Part shown: one piece after another, positions 6,671-9,117 of the stretch
How the letters are laid out: each line of letters begins with the position of its first letter
Position numbering within the stretch: the first letter of the stretch is position 1
NCBI GenBank assembly: GCA_002347405.1
Contig: DDXB01000016.1
Span: forward strand, 1 to 9,117
Reading direction: 5' to 3'
Source: Rhodocyclaceae bacterium UBA2271
GTDB lineage: Bacteria; Pseudomonadota; Gammaproteobacteria; Burkholderiales; Rhodocyclaceae
Length of the DNA: 9,117 nt
Notes under the pieces: model-generated
Told to the model about the DNA's origin: nothing
The model's input: the letters and a program-made list of their open reading frames with translations, nothing else
Database searches by the model: none
Program-made: the position numbers and the translations under genes

Positions 6671-6943
6671 CTAGTCCAATTGCCCCCATTCCGGGCAGAA
6701 CCCGACGTGCCAATTGCTTGCCGCCGATGGCGACCAAAGACCCGATTTGAAGAGCAGACTGGCCAGGATCGCCAGCCCGATGGCGATGACGGCGGGTGCG
6801 GCAGTCAAGGTTTCCTGGTTGAACAGGCGCTGTGTCGAAAGGGTGATGGCATCGACTTCGGTCATGCCGGACGCGAGCGCGACGATCACCATGGTCGCCA
6901 TCAGCAGCAGGCCTATGCCGAGACTGGCGACAAAAGCTTGCAA
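6671..6943 (-). CDS. Small two-helix membrane protein of unknown family, upstream of amrB
   Basis: About 90 aa if translation begins at the TTG at 6943; I do not recognise the family. Two hydrophobic stretches suitable for membrane helices lie at about 4-25 (rich in Leu, Met, Val, Ala) and 48-66 (PAVIAIGLAILASLLF). Between them is a polar loop with acidic residues and a Gln/Asn-rich part. The tail carries one Cys and several Trp. Codon use fits a real gene (mostly GCC, CTG, ATC, GTC). The frame stays open upstream for a short Arg-rich stretch (RIRARRLLE) before a stop, with no ATG or GTG and no clear Shine-Dalgarno, so the true start is uncertain. It lies 79 bases before amrB on the same strand and is divergent from ispD. 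A membrane partner for the Amme/Memo cluster is possible but only inferred from position. Confidence 0.5.
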   Translation of the reverse strand: MQAFVASLGIGLLLMATMVIVALASGMTEVDAITLSTQRLFNQETLTAAPAVIAIGLAILASLLFKSGLWSPSAASNWHVGFCPEWGQLD

Positions 6944-6981
6944 TTCGAGCAGGCGGCGGGCTCGAATTCGATCATGCAGGC

Positions 6982-6991
6982 ATTATAGAAT
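6982..6991. promoter_or_regulatory. Shared -10 element between ispD (+) and the small membrane gene (-)
   Basis: The sequence ATTATAGAAT reads as a perfect TATAAT on the minus strand (6987-6982) and as TAGAAT or TATAGA on the plus strand. On the plus strand, initiation would fall at or just before the ispD ATG at 6998, giving a leaderless or nearly leaderless mRNA. On the minus strand, it would fall about 30 bases before the TTG at 6943. Neither side has a convincing -35 hexamer, so this is a motif-level call. Confidence 0.35.
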
Positions 6992-6997
6992 CGGGCC

Positions 6998-7714
6998 ATG
7001 ACTTATTTCGCATTGGTCCCCGCGGCAGGCGGTGGTGCTCGATTGGGTGGCAACTGCCCCAAGCAATATCAGCCGCTTGCCGGTCAGCCGTTGATGCGTC
7101 ATGCCCTGGCGACACTGGCTGCCGTGCCGGCCATCGCCAGAACATTTGTCGTGCTGGCGCCGGATGATCTGCACTGGGATGGTTTCGACTGGAGCGATCT
7201 GGCACCGCGCCTGACGGTACTGCGCTGCGGCGGTGCAATCCGCGCGGAAAGCGTTGCCAACGGACTCCGCGCCATGACGCAAATGGCATACTCAGGCGCC
7301 CCGGTGGCTGCAGATGACTGGGTGCTGGTACACGACGCCGCACGCGCCTGCCTGACGCCGGCGCATGTCGAGAAACTGATTGCCGAAGTTGGCGATGACC
7401 CGGTTGGCGGCCTGCTCGCCGTGCCGGTAGCCGATACCTTGAAACGCGCGCACACCTTGACTTCGCAAGGCTGTCGCGTAGCGACCACCGTGCCGCGAGA
7501 AGGGCTGTGGCAGGCCCAGACGCCACAGATGTTCCGTCACGCGCAACTCGTCAATGCACTCCAATATGCCCCGGTGGTGACTGACGAGGCCAGCGCCATC
7601 GAGGCGCTCGGCTTGCAGCCGCGCCTGGTCGAGGCGGATGCGACCAATCTTAAAGTAACCTACCCGCTCGACCTGCAGTTGGCCGAATGGATCTTGCAGA
7701 ACAGGAAACGCTGA
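6998..7714 (+). CDS. ispD: 2-C-methyl-D-erythritol 4-phosphate cytidylyltransferase
   Basis: 238 aa, normal length. It transfers CMP from CTP to methylerythritol phosphate, the third step of the non-mevalonate isoprenoid pathway, in the cytosol. The N-terminal nucleotide-binding motif VPAAGGGARLGG (7-18) is followed by PKQY (21-24); Arg15 and Lys22 are the expected catalytic residues. Further conserved blocks are LVHDAAR (110-116), VPREGLWQAQTPQMF (165-179), VTDEASAIE (194-202) and NLKVTYPLDL (217-226), with Lys219 at the usual position. The residue after HDAAR is Ala rather than the more common Pro. The ATG at 6998 places the motif at the expected distance. A single base separates its stop from the ispF ATG, so the two are co-transcribed. 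Confidence 0.97.
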   Translation: MTYFALVPAAGGGARLGGNCPKQYQPLAGQPLMRHALATLAAVPAIARTFVVLAPDDLHWDGFDWSDLAPRLTVLRCGGAIRAESVANGLRAMTQMAYSGAPVAADDWVLVHDAARACLTPAHVEKLIAEVGDDPVGGLLAVPVADTLKRAHTLTSQGCRVATTVPREGLWQAQTPQMFRHAQLVNALQYAPVVTDEASAIEALGLQPRLVEADATNLKVTYPLDLQLAEWILQNRKR

Positions 7715-7715
7715 C

Positions 7716-8195
7716 ATGGACATCCGTATCGGGCAGGGTTACGACGTACATCCGCTGGTGCCGGGACGCGCACTGATTCTTGGCGGCGTGACGATTCCCC
7801 ACAGCATGGGCCTGCATGGGCATTCTGATGCGGATGTCCTGCTACATGTCATTACCGATGCTTTGCTGGGCGCTGCCGGTCTCGGCGACATAGGCCGCAT
7901 GTTTCCCGACAGCGATGCGCGCTGGCAGGGCGCCGACAGTCGCGTGCTGCTGCGCGGTGCACATGCCGCGGTGCGTGAAGCTGGCTGGCAGGTGGGCAAT
8001 GTCGACTGCACGGTGATCGCCCAGGCGCCGCGCATCGCGCCATATGTCGAACAAATGCGCGAGAACATTGCCGCCGATCTTGGCATCGCGCCGGATCGCG
8101 TTAACGTCAAGGGAAAGACCACCGAGCGGCTCGGTTTTGTCGGACGCGGCGAAGGCGTCGCCGCCGAGGCCGTCGCCCTGTTGCTGCGTGCCTGA
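7716..8195 (+). CDS. ispF: 2-C-methyl-D-erythritol 2,4-cyclodiphosphate synthase
   Basis: 159 aa, typical for this trimeric enzyme. It closes CDP-methylerythritol 2-phosphate into the cyclodiphosphate with loss of CMP, two steps after IspD. The zinc ligands Asp10 and His12 (GYDVHPL) and His44 (HSDADVLLH) are present. So are the substrate-contacting GDIGRMFPDSD block and the C-terminal KGKTTERLGFVGRGEGVAAEAVALL block that forms the active site between subunits. The ATG at 7716 follows the ispD stop by one base, and the 3' end overlaps thpR by 8 bases. The ispD-ispF order is common in proteobacteria; the IspE step must be encoded elsewhere. No oddities were seen. Confidence 0.98.
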   Translation: MDIRIGQGYDVHPLVPGRALILGGVTIPHSMGLHGHSDADVLLHVITDALLGAAGLGDIGRMFPDSDARWQGADSRVLLRGAHAAVREAGWQVGNVDCTVIAQAPRIAPYVEQMRENIAADLGIAPDRVNVKGKTTERLGFVGRGEGVAAEAVALLLRA

Positions 8196-8748
8196 AGAAA
8201 AGCCAGCGCTACTGACGCAGCGACGGGTTTTCTTTGCCCTGTGGCCGGATGCGGCCGCGCTGGATGCGCTGGAAACCGCCGCGGCTTCTGGCAACGAATC
8301 TTGTGGAGGGCGGCGCATGCGCCGCGACAGCCTGCATCTGACGCTGGCCTTCATTGGTGGTGTTTCACCAGCCCAACTGGATGAATTGCTCAATCTCGCC
8401 GGCAAGTTGAGGGTAGAGCCTTTTGATTTGACGCTTGAGCAGCTTGGCTGGTGGCCGCGCAATGGTATTTTCTGGGCGGGATGCCAAGCAACGCCGTCAC
8501 GCCAGCACCGACTTTTCGGTGAACTGTCGCGAGCATTGTGCGCTGCAGGATTTACAGTCGACACCCGCCCCCATTTCCCCCACGTGACCCTGTTGCGCAA
8601 TGCACACTGCGGGGCTTTGCCTGTGCTGGCATCCCCGATCTGTTGGCGAGTGGAGGCATTCAGCCTGGTTGAATCACAACTGCAAGCTTCTGGCCGACTC
8701 TATAGTGTACTGGGGTGCTGGCCGCTCATCTCCGGTGACTCAGGATAG
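8188..8748 (+). CDS. thpR: RNA 2',3'-cyclic phosphodiesterase (2H family, LigT/ThpR)
   Basis: 186 aa from a GTG at 8188. It belongs to the 2H phosphoesterase superfamily; bacterial ThpR hydrolyses RNA 2',3'-cyclic phosphate and can join certain tRNA halves by a 2'-5' bond in vitro. Both defining HxT motifs are present: HLTLAF (His50, Thr52) and HVTLLR (His132, Thr134). The opening RVFFALWPD and the central QLGWWPRNGIFWAG are also typical. The frame is open far upstream inside ispF, but the first sensible start is the GTG at 8188. It overlaps the ispF end (8195) by 8 bases and yields a family-like N-terminus; no strong Shine-Dalgarno precedes it, consistent with translational coupling. It is the last gene of the ispD-ispF-thpR run. 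The link between isoprenoid synthesis and RNA end processing is positional only. Confidence 0.93.
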   Translation: MPEEKPALLTQRRVFFALWPDAAALDALETAAASGNESCGGRRMRRDSLHLTLAFIGGVSPAQLDELLNLAGKLRVEPFDLTLEQLGWWPRNGIFWAGCQATPSRQHRLFGELSRALCAAGFTVDTRPHFPHVTLLRNAHCGALPVLASPICWRVEAFSLVESQLQASGRLYSVLGCWPLISGDSG

Positions 8749-8781
8749 CCCCTTATATGCATTAAGTATTATCAGTCCTGG

Positions 8782-8807
8782 CGAAACATTTGGGTTTCGG
8801 ACGATTT
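8782..8807 (+). terminator. Weak hairpin after thpR, possible operon terminator
   Basis: CGAAAC (8782-8787) and GTTTCG (8794-8799) form a perfect 6-bp stem with a 6-base loop. A short T-run (8804-8807) follows after four intervening bases. The stem is short and the T-run delayed, so it is at best a weak terminator for ispD-ispF-thpR. The same stretch also contains a poor promoter-like pair (TTGGGT at 8790, TATCAT at 8813, spacing 17). Confidence 0.3.
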
Positions 8808-8929
8808 TGTTCTATCATTGGGCTGTTTCCCGGTTTTATTTTGATGCCGTTTTTAATGGCGCGGGTGCGTTGTCCCTAACTCTGCCGATTGGCAAAGAGA
8901 AGGGGCGGATGCTTCATGCAAAGCACGGA

Positions 8930-8978
8930 TCAATTATTTTCGTTTATCTGTTGACGGCCTGATCTTGATCCGTATAAT
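8930..8978 (+). promoter_or_regulatory. rRNA operon promoter with UP element
   Basis: A -35 TTGACG (8951-8956) and a perfect -10 TATAAT (8973-8978) are separated by 16 bases, the short spacing seen in many rRNA promoters. Immediately upstream, about 8930-8948 is AT-rich (AATTATTTTCGTTTAT), fitting an UP element bound by the RNA polymerase alpha subunit. After the -10 comes GCGCCCC, a GC-rich discriminator typical of promoters repressed by ppGpp and DksA. Transcription should begin near 8985. The downstream boxA confirms this as a ribosomal operon promoter. Confidence 0.9.
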
Positions 8979-8984
8979 GCGCCC

Positions 8985-9117
8985 CTCTCGCTGCTGGGCG
9001 GCGACTGATCTTTAACAACTAAACAACCGATAGGTGTAGGTGCTTGCTGGGTTTAGGCGAGCGACACGTAGGCGTGCCGAGATCGAAGGCGCGGCTATAG
9101 AGGCGACAGGGTACCTG
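8985..9117 (+). other. rRNA operon leader (pre-16S transcript), continuing past the window
   Basis: From the predicted start near 8985 to the right edge, the sequence resembles the leader before 16S rRNA in betaproteobacteria. It has a boxB-like hairpin, boxA, then GATAGGTGTAGGTGCTTG (about 9029-9046), which fits the boxC region. A further small hairpin (CACG/CGTG, 9065-9076) lies in the distal leader. No 16S 5' end (AGAGTTTGAT) is reached, so the mature 16S gene begins beyond 9117. Confidence 0.85.
8989..9017 (+). promoter_or_regulatory. boxB-like hairpin and boxA antitermination site
   Basis: CGCTG (8989-8993) pairs with CGGCG (8999-9003) around a CTGGG loop, one pair being G-T. Two bases later, TGATCTTTAACA (9006-9017) matches the boxA consensus TGCTCTTTAACA at 11 of 12 positions. 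In rRNA operons boxA recruits NusB/NusE (S10) to resist premature termination. Confidence 0.85.

Noticed and set aside
6680..6988. 102-residue plus-strand frame opposite the small membrane gene
   Set aside because: Its polar, Asp/His/Gln-rich product looks like the complement of a hydrophobic coding frame, and the minus-strand frame has better codon use. This is less certain than the other shadows.
8600..8962. 120-residue plus-strand frame covering the thpR end and the region before the rRNA promoter
   Set aside because: It overlaps thpR heavily, runs into the rRNA promoter, and has no family features or plausible start signal.

Overview
The window is GC-rich bacterial chromosome with densely packed genes. 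It most likely comes from a betaproteobacterium, possibly of the Rhodocyclales type. The main clue is the right edge, which carries an rRNA-operon promoter and a leader with a betaproteobacterial-looking boxA/boxC stretch. The proteobacterial style of CysS, IspD, IspF and the AmmeMemoRadiSam proteins agrees. The taxonomic call is an inference from these patterns, not a database match.

Layout from left to right. (1) Positions 1-130 hold a short 27-bp tandem repeat that runs into the 3' end of the first gene. (2) A minus-strand pair (121-2519) encodes a periplasmic TPR protein followed by a Csd6/YafK-like L,D-transpeptidase-fold enzyme. The two genes overlap by ATGA, and both proteins end in the same kind of NTF2-like domain. 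(3) cysS (cysteinyl-tRNA synthetase) lies on the plus strand at 2674-4065. (4) A complete minus-strand AmmeMemoRadiSam cluster follows (4129-6591): amrB (Memo), amrA (AMMECR1) and amrS (radical SAM), joined by short overlaps. A small two-helix membrane protein gene (about 6671-6943) sits just upstream on the same strand. (5) A plus-strand operon ispD-ispF-thpR (6998-8748) encodes two non-mevalonate isoprenoid enzymes and an RNA 2',3'-cyclic phosphodiesterase. (6) The last ~370 bases contain no convincing protein gene. They hold the upstream region, core promoter, boxB/boxA antitermination signals and leader of an rRNA operon whose 16S gene starts beyond the right edge.

How the parts work together. 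The TPR/L,D-transpeptidase pair is probably a translationally coupled cell-wall module. The three Amme/Memo/RadiSam proteins are a widely conserved set whose joint reaction is, to my knowledge, not settled; the overlaps here argue for coordinated production. IspD and IspF act two steps apart in the MEP pathway. The parts least explained by known biology are the shared NTF2-like domain in the cell-wall pair, the AmmeMemoRadiSam cluster with its small membrane neighbour, and the repeat at the left edge. No CRISPR array, insertion sequence, prophage or tRNA gene was seen.
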